64,000 bases of DNA. Origin: Candidatus Avimonas merdigallinarum. GTDB taxonomy: Bacteria > Bacillota > Clostridia > Oscillospirales > Acutalibacteraceae. Below, one piece after another: positions 33,857 to 42,918 of the stretch; the first letter of the stretch is position 1; every line of letters begins with the position of its first letter. The notes below the pieces were generated by a model, which worked only from the letters and a program-made list of their open reading frames with translations, searched no databases and was not told the DNA's origin. The DNA is taken from the NCBI GenBank assembly GCA_904377855.1, contig CAJFGS010000010.1, positions 1,895 through 65,894 on the forward strand, read 5' to 3'. A program made the position numbers and the translations under genes.

Positions 33857-34741
33857 ATGAGCAAAGCGATTCGATGCCTTACCCGTGACGCAACCGTGAT
33901 GGCGATGGTGCTGGATTCCACTGATATCGTTTCCCGGGCGGAAGAGATTCACAAAACCTCCGCCGTGGTGACGGCGGGGCTGGGGCGCCTGCTGACCGCC
34001 GCATCCATGATGGGGGTAATGCTCAAGGGGAAGGAGGATTCCCTGACCCTGAAGCTGGACGGGGGAGGTCCGGCCGGCACCGTCATGGCTGTTTCGGACA
34101 GCGAAGGCAATGTGCGGGGCTACGCAGCCAACCCCGTGGTGGAAATCCCCCTTAAGCCGAACGGCAAATTGGATGTCAGCGGGGCGGTAGGCGCCGAGGG
34201 GATGCTGTATGTCATGAAGGATACCGGCGGGGCGGAGCCGTATATCGGCTGTACGCCGATGGTATCCGGCGAAATTGCAGAGGATATCACCAGCTATTAT
34301 GCGGTCAGTGAACAGGTGCCGACCGTTTGCGCGCTGGGGGTGCTGGTCAACCCGGACTTGACCGTCCGGGCGGCGGGCGGCCTGCTTCTCCAGCTGCTGC
34401 CCTTCTGCCCGGAAGAGGTCATCGATCGGGTGGAAAAGAATGTCCAGGCGTTGGAGCCGATGACGACGATGCTGGACAACGGCCTGACGCCGGAAGAAAT
34501 CTGTTCCCGGGTTCTGGCGGGGTTCGAGTACGATGTCCTGGACGAATTTGCGCCGGAATACCGCTGCACTTGTTCACGGGAGCGGATTGTCCGCGCGTTT
34601 TCCTCCATGAAGCCGGAGGAGCTGAAGAGCCTTCCGGACGAAACGGGGCGGGTGGAAGTCGCCTGCCAGTTCTGCGACAAGAAGTATGAATTTACGCAGA
34701 AGGATTTGGAAGAAATTGCAGCGGGAGACGGGAAGGCGTGA
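33857..34741 (+). CDS. hslO: Hsp33 redox-regulated chaperone
   Basis: Hsp33 is activated by oxidants through a zinc centre. The four zinc cysteines are seen as CTC near residue 237 and CQFC near residue 270 in the order CxC...CxxC. The N-terminal domain shows SAVVTAGLGRLLTAASMMG and the linker follows TMLDNGLTPEEI. The 294-residue length is standard. Confidence 0.96.
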   Translation: MSKAIRCLTRDATVMAMVLDSTDIVSRAEEIHKTSAVVTAGLGRLLTAASMMGVMLKGKEDSLTLKLDGGGPAGTVMAVSDSEGNVRGYAANPVVEIPLKPNGKLDVSGAVGAEGMLYVMKDTGGAEPYIGCTPMVSGEIAEDITSYYAVSEQVPTVCALGVLVNPDLTVRAAGGLLLQLLPFCPEEVIDRVEKNVQALEPMTTMLDNGLTPEEICSRVLAGFEYDVLDEFAPEYRCTCSRERIVRAFSSMKPEELKSLPDETGRVEVACQFCDKKYEFTQKDLEEIAAGDGKA

Positions 34742-34890
34742 TCCTTCCCGAGCGGGTTTTCCCCGCGGTGCCGCGAGCCCCTTCCGCCGGGCGGCCGGCG
34801 GGAGGGGGAGGGCCGGAAGGGAGGAAAATTTTCACAAGCGGGAAAAGCGATTATGCATTATCACGAAATCATTTTTTCTCAGAATAAACC

Positions 34891-34919
34891 TTGACATCGG
34901 GCGTTGAATATAGTATGAT
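34891..34919 (+). promoter_or_regulatory. tRNA operon promoter
   Basis: TTGACA, 17 bases, TATGAT, 45 bases before the first tRNA. Near-consensus, as expected for a stable RNA promoter. The remainder of 34742-34890 holds only GC-rich inverted repeats, for example 34781-34790 with 34795-34804. Confidence 0.85.
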
Positions 34920-34964
34920 ATACAGCGTCGCCGGTGACGGGAAGCCGGTGAAAACGGCTAACTT

Positions 34965-35040
34965 GGGAGCATAGCTCAGCTGGGAGAGCACCTGCCTTAC
35001 AAGCAGGGGGTCACAGGTTCGAGCCCTGTTGTTCCCACCA
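34965..35040 (+). tRNA. tRNA-Val (anticodon TAC)
   Basis: A 76-base cloverleaf with encoded CCA. The anticodon loop is CTTACAA, giving TAC, which reads valine GUN codons. First of three tRNAs. Confidence 0.97.
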
Positions 35041-35107
35041 ATGCCCAGCGGGAAGCATCTCTGTTTTGACAGGAAAGCGGAACAACGGGTTTACAATTTG
35101 GAAATTT

Positions 35108-35184
35108 GGCCCGGTAGTTCAGCTGGTTAGAACGCTAGCCTGTCACGCTAGAGGTCGACGGTTCGAGCCCGTTCCGGGTCGCCA
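35108..35184 (+). tRNA. tRNA-Asp (anticodon GTC)
   Basis: A 77-base cloverleaf with encoded CCA; the anticodon loop is CTGTCAC. The acceptor stem GGCCCGG pairs with CCGGGTC with one wobble. Confidence 0.97.
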
Positions 35185-35189
35185 AATTT

Positions 35190-35265
35190 GCCTCTGTAGC
35201 TCAGTCGGTAGAGCAGTGGACTGAAAATCCACGTGTCACTGGTTCGATTCCGGTCGGAGGCACCA
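35190..35265 (+). tRNA. tRNA-Phe (anticodon GAA)
   Basis: A 76-base cloverleaf with encoded CCA; the anticodon loop is CTGAAAA, giving GAA. It lies five bases after tRNA-Asp. Confidence 0.97.
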
Positions 35266-35270
35266 TGCTA

Positions 35271-35310
35271 GCAAAAGAGGGGGAGTTCGCGTGAACTCCC
35301 CCTCTTTTGC
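35271..35310 (+). terminator. Terminator of the tRNA operon
   Basis: A perfect 18-bp stem (35271-35288 with 35293-35310), loop of four, with TTTT near the 3' arm. Confidence 0.92.
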
Positions 35311-35395
35311 AATTGCGCACCGCAGGCTTTTCTTTTGCTCCAACGGGTACCCCGCGTTTAAGCCGGAGCTTTTTTGTATCACCTTTTCATATTTG

Positions 35396-35435
35396 CAAAA
35401 AGTCCGGGAGCTCTAATGAACTCCCGGACTTTTTG
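35396..35435. terminator. Second hairpin terminator, no gene before it
   Basis: A perfect 15-bp stem (35396-35410 with 35421-35435) with A5 and T5 flanks. Nothing recognisable lies between it and the tRNA terminator. Confidence 0.8.
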
Positions 35436-35493
35436 TTGTTTGTATCCCGCCGGCGTTTTGCTTTGCGGTTAATTATACATTTTTATGAACTAT

Positions 35494-35536
35494 AAAACGG
35501 AGGGACAGATGGCCTATCCATCAGTCCCTCCGTTTT
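35494..35536. terminator. Third hairpin terminator, no gene before it
   Basis: A perfect 13-bp stem (35494-35506 with 35524-35536) with AAAA and TTTT ends. The stretch 35537-35707 beyond it is AT-rich and holds no gene that can be supported. Confidence 0.78.
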
Positions 35537-35707
35537 CCGGATACCTCCGCCCATACTTTTGAGGAGATGTTGCCATTAAAAAGAGAAATTGATGGTGAAT
35601 GACATTTTCGGCCGCTGTCCCAGTGCTTTCTGATGCCAGTCACCACAAAATGAGAATTTGAGTAACAAATTTAACAAATAAATGTATGCGCTAAAAGGGC
35701 TAAGACC

Positions 35708-35736
35708 TTGAAAAAAGGAAATATGTGTGGTATATT
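35708..35736 (+). promoter_or_regulatory. Promoter of the SipW surface locus
   Basis: TTGAAA, 17 bases, TATATT, within the most AT-rich part of the window. It leaves a 5' leader of about 125 bases before the signal peptidase gene. Confidence 0.7.
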
Positions 35737-35866
35737 AAAAATAATTATTATAGATATTGTTGTTGATTAAATGCGTAAAGAGATTCATTTTTTGTAAGCA
35801 AAATTTATAAGTACAACTTGTTTTATTCTGCAAGATTTATACATTATCGAAAGCGAAGGAAAAAAG

Positions 35867-36526
35867 ATGGGCCGACTTCGTGTGAAAATAAAAAGCATAC
35901 TTGAGACAGCAGGGAATTTTATTTTCTCCTTTATTACGGCCGTGGTTGTGCTTGTAGCGGTTATTTTTGTTCTGATTAAGCTCCTTGGCTGGAATATGTT
36001 CACCATTGACAGCGGAAGCATGTCTCCGCAGTACCCAGTGAATACGCTGGTGATTGTACAAGACATAACGCCGGAAGAGATCAAGCTGGGAGACGTTATC
36101 ACATATGTGCTCAATGAGGACGGTGTATTGGTCACGCATCGCGTCGTCGGGATTGACTCTATCAACCATACTTTCACGACTAAAGGAGACGCCAACAACA
36201 GCGAAGACACACCCGTGCTTTGGGACAACGTGGTGGGAAAGGTTTTCCTTGGGATTCCCGCGCTCGGTGAGCCAATGCGTTACTTGACGGACCCGGAAAA
36301 CCGTCCGATTGTCATTACGGTGATCGTCCTGTTGTTTGTCGTTTCGTTTGTCTGGGATTTGGCGGGGCGGAAAAAGAAAAAGCGAAAGGATGAGGCTGAG
36401 GCCGAAGCGCCGGCGGATGCAGACGTCTGCGCCGGCGTGGAAGACGCGGGCGGAACACAGGATTGTGCGCCTGCCTGCGGCGGAGAAGTAGGGGACGCCG
36501 CTCCTCCGTCAGACGGTTCTAAATAA
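35867..36526 (+). CDS. sipW: SipW-type (ER-like) signal peptidase I
   Basis: The 219-residue membrane protease has an N-terminal helix (about 18-40), the catalytic serine in DSGSMSP (Ser51) and a histidine in VLVTHRVVG (His91) in place of the lysine of normal bacterial signal peptidases, so it is of the SipW/ER Ser-His type. A second helix (about 146-165) is followed by a Lys/Arg run and an unusual 50-residue acidic, Ala-rich and Cys-containing cytoplasmic tail. SipW enzymes process a special class of signal peptides, and three such proteins follow in the same unit. AGGA precedes the ATG. Confidence 0.92.
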   Translation: MGRLRVKIKSILETAGNFIFSFITAVVVLVAVIFVLIKLLGWNMFTIDSGSMSPQYPVNTLVIVQDITPEEIKLGDVITYVLNEDGVLVTHRVVGIDSINHTFTTKGDANNSEDTPVLWDNVVGKVFLGIPALGEPMRYLTDPENRPIVITVIVLLFVVSFVWDLAGRKKKKRKDEAEAEAPADADVCAGVEDAGGTQDCAPACGGEVGDAAPPSDGSK

Positions 36527-36609
36527 TAAGGTCGAAATGGTTTTATACCGGTGAGGCGTCCGAAGCTTCGCTGTGTAAAAATATTAAATTTCAGGGAAGG
36601 AGAAAAACG

Positions 36610-37251
36610 ATGAGAAAAAGCCAAAAACTGATGATTACTTGCCTGATGCTCGCCGTGATTGCGGTGCTCACCGTTGCCCCCACGCTGTCCTGGCTTTCTT
36701 CTACCAGCCAGCCTGTCGTCAATACCTTTGCCGGCGGCGCTATTTCCATCAAGCTGGACGAAGCGCTGGTGGATACGGAGGGGAAGGCCATCGAAGGGGA
36801 AGGCGCACAGCGTGTCACGGCCAACAGCTACAAGTACGTTGCGGGCGCAGTGCTGGACAAGGACCCGACGCCCACGGTACTGAAAGGCAGCGAGGAATGC
36901 TACGTTTTCCTCTGCGTGGAGAATGGCTTGACCGACCAGTTTACCATGAACTATAACACGCAGTCGTGGCTGAAAGTTGCGGAGGCGGATGGGAAAACCG
37001 TCTACGTTTACAGCACAAGGGTGGACGCTTCGGACGCGGAATCCGATGTTGTGCTGCAGCCTATTTTCACCACGGTAACCGTTTCCAATGAGTTGACGGC
37101 CGAGGATATTGAAGCACTTGGAGAGCGGACGCTTTCCGTGACGGCGTATGCCGTGCAGACGCAGGCTATCACCACGCAGGCAGCGATCGATCTTGCCGTA
37201 GAGCAGTTCCTGCCGGACGGAACAGCCTCCGATTATCCCGCGATCGGTTAA
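36610..37251 (+). CDS. SipW-dependent secreted protein, TasA/camelysin-like
   Basis: The 213-residue protein begins with a hydrophobic signal segment that ends in a SipW-type site (PTLSWLSSTSQPVVNTFAGG), in which a T-x-x-W/Y...N-x-F pattern straddles the cleavage site. The mature part is about 180 residues of probable beta-sandwich (SISIKLDEALVDTEG, ECYVFLCVENGL, TLSVTAYAVQTQ). TasA and camelysin of this class form extracellular fibres in Bacillus. It follows sipW by 83 bases with GGAAGGAG before the ATG. The fibre role is inferred. Confidence 0.78.
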   Translation: MRKSQKLMITCLMLAVIAVLTVAPTLSWLSSTSQPVVNTFAGGAISIKLDEALVDTEGKAIEGEGAQRVTANSYKYVAGAVLDKDPTPTVLKGSEECYVFLCVENGLTDQFTMNYNTQSWLKVAEADGKTVYVYSTRVDASDAESDVVLQPIFTTVTVSNELTAEDIEALGERTLSVTAYAVQTQAITTQAAIDLAVEQFLPDGTASDYPAIG

Positions 37252-37285
37252 AAATCAGCAAAACTGAAAGGAGGAGGTGTTTTTC

Positions 37286-37606
37286 ATGACCCGAGGCAGG
37301 GCTTGGCGCTTTGCTTTTAAACATCTTTTTCTTCTGACATTGTGTGTTTGCCTGTTGGCCGGGCTGTCTTCAAAGCCGGTGAAAACCACGGTATCCTACG
37401 TCACCTCGCTTTCAGCAACCTGTGTAAACACCTTTACCGGTGAAGGGCAGACCGAGCCTGAGCCGTCTGATCCTTCGACCGACCCGGACAGTCCGCCGAC
37501 CGGCGATGATACGCATTGGGAGTGGTATGCGCTCGGCGTACTGGTCAGCCTTGCGGGACTTGCGGCGGTTTGGAAACCGGGGCGCAAAAAAGACGGCGCA
37601 CAGTGA
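37286..37606 (+). CDS. Small surface protein with sorting-signal-like tail
   Basis: This 106-residue protein has an N-terminal hydrophobic segment (about 13-27), a stretch SATCVNTFTGEG that copies the NxF part of the SipW signal, an acidic Pro-rich spacer (about 52-70), and a C-terminal SPPTGDD followed by a hydrophobic helix and RKK. That tail has the order of an LPxTG sortase signal (here PPTGD). No sortase is in the window. ATG 37286 is used: AGGAGG lies eight bases before it. It could anchor the secreted proteins of the locus to the wall or membrane. Confidence 0.68.
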   Translation: MTRGRAWRFAFKHLFLLTLCVCLLAGLSSKPVKTTVSYVTSLSATCVNTFTGEGQTEPEPSDPSTDPDSPPTGDDTHWEWYALGVLVSLAGLAAVWKPGRKKDGAQ

Positions 37607-37642
37607 AAAAACAGATAATTTTGGAGAAAGAGGGGAAATCAA

Positions 37643-39109
37643 ATGAAGCTCAGAAATAAGAGCATCCTGACTACCGGATTGGCGGTAGCACTGGCAGCGG
37701 CCATGCTCGTAGGCGGCGGCACCTTTGCCTATCTGCAGAGCAGCACGGGGGATGTCGTCAACGCATTCAGTTCGAATCAGGTCATGGTAAACCTTGCGGA
37801 GACCACCGGCAGTGAATACCATATTATCCCCGGTACTGAAGAAGCAAAGGATCCCAAGGTCACCGTAAATACTACGGTTCCCGCGTATGTGTATGTGGAA
37901 GTGACCGATACGACTGACGGACTTGTCGGCTATGATGTTGCAGAAGGCTGGACGCTGCTTGGCAGCTTTGACAACATCTATTACCGCGAAGTTGCAGCCA
38001 GCAGCACGGCACAGGAATTTTCTGTGTTGGCCGGCGATAAAGTTTCCTATGATGCGACACTGGGAAATGGCGATATGGTCGACGAAAACGGCGCTCTCAA
38101 AGAAGGGCTTTCCCTGACCTTTCAAGCGCACGCCGTACAGAAAGAGCCGTTCGGCGATCCGCTGAAAGCGTTTTATCAGTCGGATACGACGGCCGCTACA
38201 TTAAGCGATTTGTCTGAAGCTATCGAAAATGCAGAAGACAACGCAGCAATTGTGATTACAGCGGATATTATGGCAGATGCTGATAACACCCTTGTGATCC
38301 CGCAGGGGAAAACCATCACTTTGGCACTCGCGGGGCATACAGTGACAGGTTCGGCTTCCGCGCCCGCTATTAAGGTGGAAAAAGACGCGGTGCTGAATAT
38401 GTCCGATGGTACGATTGTGGCGGCTGCTGGACAGGCTGGCATCGAGAATGAAGGTACAGCAACGCTTGATAGCCTTACAGTCACAAGGGATGCCGAAAGC
38501 GTGAGCAATGAGTATTACGCTGTGGTCAATCATGGAACCATGACATTGGAAGAAGGCGTTCGTGTGGACGCACCGCATGCGGGCTCCAGCCTCGTGGAAA
38601 ATGGCTATGTGGATGGCTCTGGACAGACGGAGCCGGTAAAGCTTGTCATCAATGGAGGCAGCTACATCGGCGGCCTGAACCCTGTCAAAAACGATGATTG
38701 GGGCGTTTTGGAGATCAACGGCGGCTATTTTGAGAGCGGGGCGGGCAATCAGTACTGCGTTGTGAACTACAATGACCTGACGATCAACGGCGGCACGTTT
38801 GTGTCGGATTACCGCGTGGTATGGAACGGGAATCTGAACGATACATACAATAAAGGGCAGGTTGTTGTTACCGGCGGCGATTTTACGGCAAAGCAGGCTT
38901 ATATGTTCTACAACAAATTTGATGAAGAACTGGGCGGTGGAGCGTCTACCACTGAAAAAGGTTTTATGATCTTCAGCGGTGGCACTTTTAAAGGGGATGA
39001 CACAAACGAATCCATCATGTTTGCGGGCCCAAACGGCTGGAAGTGCGCGGACGGGTACGAATGGGTCGCTAATTACAGTGACGGCACTTGTTCGGTTGTC
39101 CCGGAATAA
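37643..39109 (+). CDS. SipW-dependent surface protein with beta-helix-like C-terminal part
   Basis: The 488-residue protein has a SipW-type signal (LVGGGTFAYLQSSTGDVVNAF), a camelysin/TasA-like domain of about 150 residues shared with the protein at 39260, and a long C-terminal part with repeated short strands and turns (INGGSYIGG, INGGYFESG, INGGTFVSD, VTGGDFTAK, FSGGTFKGD) spaced about 20-40 residues, as in a right-handed beta-helix. The repeats suggest adhesion or carbohydrate contact. No catalytic residues are recognised. GAGG precedes the ATG. Confidence 0.78.
   Translation: MKLRNKSILTTGLAVALAAAMLVGGGTFAYLQSSTGDVVNAFSSNQVMVNLAETTGSEYHIIPGTEEAKDPKVTVNTTVPAYVYVEVTDTTDGLVGYDVAEGWTLLGSFDNIYYREVAASSTAQEFSVLAGDKVSYDATLGNGDMVDENGALKEGLSLTFQAHAVQKEPFGDPLKAFYQSDTTAATLSDLSEAIENAEDNAAIVITADIMADADNTLVIPQGKTITLALAGHTVTGSASAPAIKVEKDAVLNMSDGTIVAAAGQAGIENEGTATLDSLTVTRDAESVSNEYYAVVNHGTMTLEEGVRVDAPHAGSSLVENGYVDGSGQTEPVKLVINGGSYIGGLNPVKNDDWGVLEINGGYFESGAGNQYCVVNYNDLTINGGTFVSDYRVVWNGNLNDTYNKGQVVVTGGDFTAKQAYMFYNKFDEELGGGASTTEKGFMIFSGGTFKGDDTNESIMFAGPNGWKCADGYEWVANYSDGTCSVVPE
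37673..37746 (+). repeat. Duplicated signal-peptide coding segment, copy 1
   Basis: 37681-37740 differs at only 3 of 60 bases from 39301-39360 in the second beta-helix gene, and the similarity continues at a lower level to about 37836. The mature parts of the proteins diverge far more. Confidence 0.85.
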
Positions 39110-39120
39110 ATAGGAGATTA

Positions 39121-39209
39121 AAGCCGGAAGCGGTTCTTAGCCTTTGTATACAGCTATACAGTTTTTCCCGAATCGGCGTTTTTTAAAGGCGCCGGACCGC
39201 TCCCGGCTT
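39121..39209 (+). other. Long-stem intergenic hairpin inside the surface locus
   Basis: A 14-base arm (39121-39134) pairs with 39196-39209 with one mismatch, and a small inner hairpin (GTATA/TATAC at 39146-39159) plus a T6 run lie in the loop. It may act as an mRNA-stability or partial termination element between the two large surface genes. Confidence 0.5.
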
Positions 39210-39259
39210 TACAATCCAAAACTAAGAAGAAATAACGAATACGAGAGGTTGGAAAGTTT

Positions 39260-40540
39260 ATGAAACAAAGCAAAAAAACGAAATTTTTGACCACCGGATT
39301 GGCGGTAGCACTGGCAGCGGCCACGCTCGTAGGCGGCGGCACCTTTGCCTACCTGCAAAGCAGTACAGGGGACGTGGTCAACCAATTTGACGCCAACAAA
39401 GTGATGGTGAGCCTTGCGGAGACCACCGGCAGCGAATACCACATCATTCCCGGCACATCGCAGGAAAAGGATCCGGCTGTTACCGTAGATAACACCGTGG
39501 ACGCTTATGTCTATGTGGAGGTAAATGATGCAACCGACGGCCTGGTTACATACAGCATTGCGGACGGGTGGACGCTGCTGGACGGCTATGACAACGTCTA
39601 TTACCGCGAAGTAGCGGCTGACGCAGCGGATAAGGCCTTCGATGTCCTTAAGGACAATATCGTATCTTACAGTGCAGACCTGGAAAACAGCGATATGCTG
39701 GACGGCGAAGGCAATTTGAAGGACGGCATGGAACTGACGTTCCAGGCGTATGCAATCCAGAAGGACGGCTTTGCCGACGCGGCTGACGCTTGCCCGCTGA
39801 CCCCGGCCGGCAGTCTGGCGGAAGCCATTGAAAACGCGGAAGAAGGCGACGTTTTGACTGTCACCGGAGAGGTCACGGAACCCGTAAGCATTGACAAAAG
39901 CATTACCGTGAACAATCTAAATGCCTCCGCGCCCGTAACGGTAGCCGCCGACGCCGTAACGTTGAACAATGCGAAAATCGCGGTGACACAGGCGGCTGCG
40001 CCGGCGGTTACGGTTCCTAACACCGTAACCGATTTCACGATGACGGATTCGGAGATTTCGGCCGATACCGGTTCCGGCGGCAACCACACGGCGGTGAATA
40101 TCGCCGCGGGCGGCCATATCGTCTTTTCCGGGAATACCGTAACGAACCCATCCTACAATGGTGTGGAATTCAGCCAGAGCGTGCAGGTGGCCAGCCTGAC
40201 GATTTCCGGCAATAACTTTACCAACTGCGGCAACAACGCCATCAGCATTTACAATGTGCAGGCCGACGCTGTGATCACTATTGACAACAACACCTTCACC
40301 AATGTATCGAACGCGATCCGCCTTTCCAACTACTCCAATGCAACCGCCACCTTTAATATTTCCAACAATACCGCGGATACGGATACGATGTACGAAAAGG
40401 CATTTGTCCTTTTGCAGGCTGTGAGGGGGGAGGATTTCTCGAACTATACCCTGAATTTTAAGGGCAACACCTTGGGCCAAGGCGGCGTTTACGCCTTTGT
40501 GTACAACAGTACCACGGAACCCATTATTAATTATCAGTAA
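39260..40540 (+). CDS. SipW-dependent surface protein, paralog with parallel beta-helix C-terminal part
   Basis: The 426-residue protein has the same signal and N-terminal domain as the previous gene (ETTGSEYHIIPGT, YVYVEVNDATDGLV, WTLLDGYDNVYYREVAA, ELTFQAYAIQKDGF) but a different C-terminal half rich in Asn and Thr ladders (FSGNTVTNPSYNGVEF, ISGNNFTNCGNNAISI, IDNNTFTNVSNAIRL, ISNNTADTDT) typical of pectate-lyase-like parallel beta-helices. No catalytic residues were recognised. It closes the locus before a strong terminator. Confidence 0.78.
   Translation: MKQSKKTKFLTTGLAVALAAATLVGGGTFAYLQSSTGDVVNQFDANKVMVSLAETTGSEYHIIPGTSQEKDPAVTVDNTVDAYVYVEVNDATDGLVTYSIADGWTLLDGYDNVYYREVAADAADKAFDVLKDNIVSYSADLENSDMLDGEGNLKDGMELTFQAYAIQKDGFADAADACPLTPAGSLAEAIENAEEGDVLTVTGEVTEPVSIDKSITVNNLNASAPVTVAADAVTLNNAKIAVTQAAAPAVTVPNTVTDFTMTDSEISADTGSGGNHTAVNIAAGGHIVFSGNTVTNPSYNGVEFSQSVQVASLTISGNNFTNCGNNAISIYNVQADAVITIDNNTFTNVSNAIRLSNYSNATATFNISNNTADTDTMYEKAFVLLQAVRGEDFSNYTLNFKGNTLGQGGVYAFVYNSTTEPIINYQ
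39293..39366 (+). repeat. Duplicated signal-peptide coding segment, copy 2
   Basis: Partner of 37673-37746 (57 of 60 bases identical over 39301-39360), exactly 1620 bases downstream and in the same codon frame. Confidence 0.85.
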
Positions 40541-40583
40541 AAAGCGATTTGCCTCTCTTTAACTGTACTTGTAAACATATCTC

Positions 40584-40620
40584 AAGAAAACCCGCCTAGT
40601 GGTTCTAGGCGGGTTTTCTT
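40584..40620. terminator. Terminator of the SipW surface locus
   Basis: A perfect 16-bp stem (40584-40599 with 40605-40620), loop of five, with A and T flanks. Confidence 0.93.
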
Positions 40621-40710
40621 GTCTTTGTATAATTCCAGCGCACCGTATATGAATTATTGGCACATAAGAGAGCGGAACAGCAATTTTTAAGGACGTCTTG
40701 GTTCCCCTCT

Positions 40711-40738
40711 TTGTTTTTTAGATATACTATGCTATAAT
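40711..40738 (+). promoter_or_regulatory. Probable promoter of uvrB-uvrA
   Basis: TTGTTT, 16 bases, TATAAT, leaving a leader of about 155 bases. No clear LexA box (GAAC...GTTC) was found between 40620 and 40900, though SOS control would be expected. The region holds nothing else recognised. Confidence 0.5.
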
Positions 40739-40900
40739 AATCTGTACGCGTTTATGCGGCTATGCGGCTTAATCTGCAAGAGAATAGTAAAACGGGCAAG
40801 AGCGGCTGCTTTTTGGGGCTTATCAGCTATTCGGCAGATCTTAAGCTAATAATCATCATCGCCTATTGGTTATTTAGCCTTGCGAAGGGATGGCTTATCC

Positions 40901-42862
40901 ATGGATCACTTTAGACTGGTATCCTCCTACAAGCCTACCGGCGACCAGCCGGAGGCCATCGCCAAGCTGGTAGAGGGGGTTAGAAAAGGGGATAGGGAGC
41001 AGACTTTGCTGGGGGTAACGGGCTCCGGCAAGACGTTTACTATGGCAAATGTCATCGCTCAGGTGAATAAGCCTACCCTTGTTTTAGCTCATAATAAAAC
41101 GCTCGCCGCCCAGCTTTGCAGCGAATTCCGGGAGTTTTTCCCGGAGAACGCCGTCGAATATTTTGTCTCCTATTACGATTACTACCAACCGGAAGCCTAT
41201 ATTGCTTCCACCGATACGTATATCGAAAAGGACTCGGCGATTAACGACGAAATTGATAAGCTGCGCCATTCTGCAACTTCCGCCCTGGCGGAACGGCGGG
41301 ACGTGATTATCGTGGCCAGCGTTTCCTGTATTTACAGCCTGGGCAGCCCGATCGATTACCGCAGCATGGTGATCTCACTGCGGCCCGGGATGGTCAAAAA
41401 GCGGGATGAACTGCTGGCAAAGCTGGTGGAGATTCAATACGAACGCAACGATATCAACTTTGTGCGCAACAAGTTCCGCGTCCGGGGCGATGTGGTGGAG
41501 ATCTTTCCCGCTTATGCGGGGGATAAGGTGATCCGGGTTGAATTTTTCGGTGATGAAATCGACCGGATTAGCGAGATTAACCCGCTGACAGGGGAACTGA
41601 AAGCGGTCGTCAACCACGCGGCCATTTATCCCGCGTCCCATTATATTGTCCCTCCCGAGAAGATGGAGGACGCCATCGCCGTTATTGAGAAGGAACTGGA
41701 GGAACGGGTGGAATGGTTTAAAAAGGAAGGGAAACTGCTGGAGGCGCAGCGGATCCTCCAGCGCACCCGTTATGACATTGAGATGCTGCGGGAAATCGGC
41801 ATCTGTAAAGGGATCGAAAACTATTCGCGGGTGCTTTCCGGCCGGGCGCCGGGCAGCACGCCATTCACCCTGCTCGATCACTTCCCGGAGGATTTCCTGC
41901 TGTTTGTGGACGAATCCCACGTGACCCTTCCGCAGGTCCGCGGGATGTACGGCGGGGACTATGCGCGCAAAAAGAGCCTGATTGACTACGGGTTCCGGCT
42001 TCCCAGCGCGTACGACAACCGGCCTCTGAATTTTGACGAGTTTTACAGCCATGTCCACCAGGCGATTTTTGTCAGCGCAACGCCGGGCGATTTCGAACGG
42101 GAGCACAGCAGCCAGATTGTCGAGCAGGTCATCCGGCCCACCGGCTTGCTGGATCCGGAAATCATCGTCAAGCCGGTGGAAGGCCAGATCGACGATCTGA
42201 TCGGGGAAATCAACGAACGGGCGGCGAGGAAGGAACGGGTTCTGGTGACAACCCTGACCAAAAAGATGGCGGAGGATCTGACCACCTATTTTGAAAACGT
42301 AGGGATCAAAGTCCGGTACATGCACCACGACGTGGACACCATGGAACGTATGGAGATTATCCGCGACCTGCGGCTCGGGGAATTTGACGTGCTGGTTGGC
42401 ATCAACCTTCTGCGGGAGGGGCTGGATCTTCCCGAAGTTTCCCTGGTGGCGATTCTGGACGCGGATAAGGAAGGCTTTCTTCGTTCCGAGACCTCGCTGA
42501 TTCAGACCATCGGGCGGGCGGCCCGCAACGCGCAGGGGCAGGTTATCATGTATGCCGACAGCGTGACGCCTTCCATGGAACGCGCGATTTACGAGACCAA
42601 CCGCCGCCGCGCCATCCAGATGAAGTACAACGAAGAGCATGGCATCGTCCCCAAGACCATCATCAAAGAGGTTCGGGACGTTCTGGAAATTACGGCGCAT
42701 GATAAAAAGCTGGATAAGCCGGTGAAGAAGCTGACCAAGGCGGAGCGGATGAAGCTGATCGAGGAACTGACCAAGGAAATGAAGAACGCGGCGCGGCTGC
42801 TGGAATTTGAGCATGCCGCGCATTTGCGCGACCGGATAAAACAGCTGCAGGAAGGGAAATAG
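40901..42862 (+). CDS. uvrB: UvrABC excinuclease subunit B
   Basis: UvrB verifies damage in nucleotide excision repair. Walker [17 protein letters not shown], the beta-hairpin region with [11 protein letters not shown], the helicase motifs DESHVTLPQ and [10 protein letters not shown], and the C-terminal UVR motif ([24 protein letters not shown]) are intact. About 653 residues. ATG 40901 is preceded by GAAGGGA. Confidence 0.97.
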   Translation: MDHFRLVSSYKPTGDQPEAIAKLVEGVRKGDREQTLLGVTGSGKTFTMANVIAQVNKPTLVLAHNKTLAAQLCSEFREFFPENAVEYFVSYYDYYQPEAYIASTDTYIEKDSAINDEIDKLRHSATSALAERRDVIIVASVSCIYSLGSPIDYRSMVISLRPGMVKKRDELLAKLVEIQYERNDINFVRNKFRVRGDVVEIFPAYAGDKVIRVEFFGDEIDRISEINPLTGELKAVVNHAAIYPASHYIVPPEKMEDAIAVIEKELEERVEWFKKEGKLLEAQRILQRTRYDIEMLREIGICKGIENYSRVLSGRAPGSTPFTLLDHFPEDFLLFVDESHVTLPQVRGMYGGDYARKKSLIDYGFRLPSAYDNRPLNFDEFYSHVHQAIFVSATPGDFEREHSSQIVEQVIRPTGLLDPEIIVKPVEGQIDDLIGEINERAARKERVLVTTLTKKMAEDLTTYFENVGIKVRYMHHDVDTMERMEIIRDLRLGEFDVLVGINLLREGLDLPEVSLVAILDADKEGFLRSETSLIQTIGRAARNAQGQVIMYADSVTPSMERAIYETNRRRAIQMKYNEEHGIVPKTIIKEVRDVLEITAHDKKLDKPVKKLTKAERMKLIEELTKEMKNAARLLEFEHAAHLRDRIKQLQEGK

Positions 42863-42918
42863 CCGAGGAAATCCCCTCCTGCGGAAAATGACGGAAATAC
42901 AGAAAATGAGGGAATCGC

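Noticed and set aside
35307-35495. 62-codon frame after the tRNA operon
   Set aside because: It reads through two terminator hairpins and has no ribosome site or recognisable pattern.
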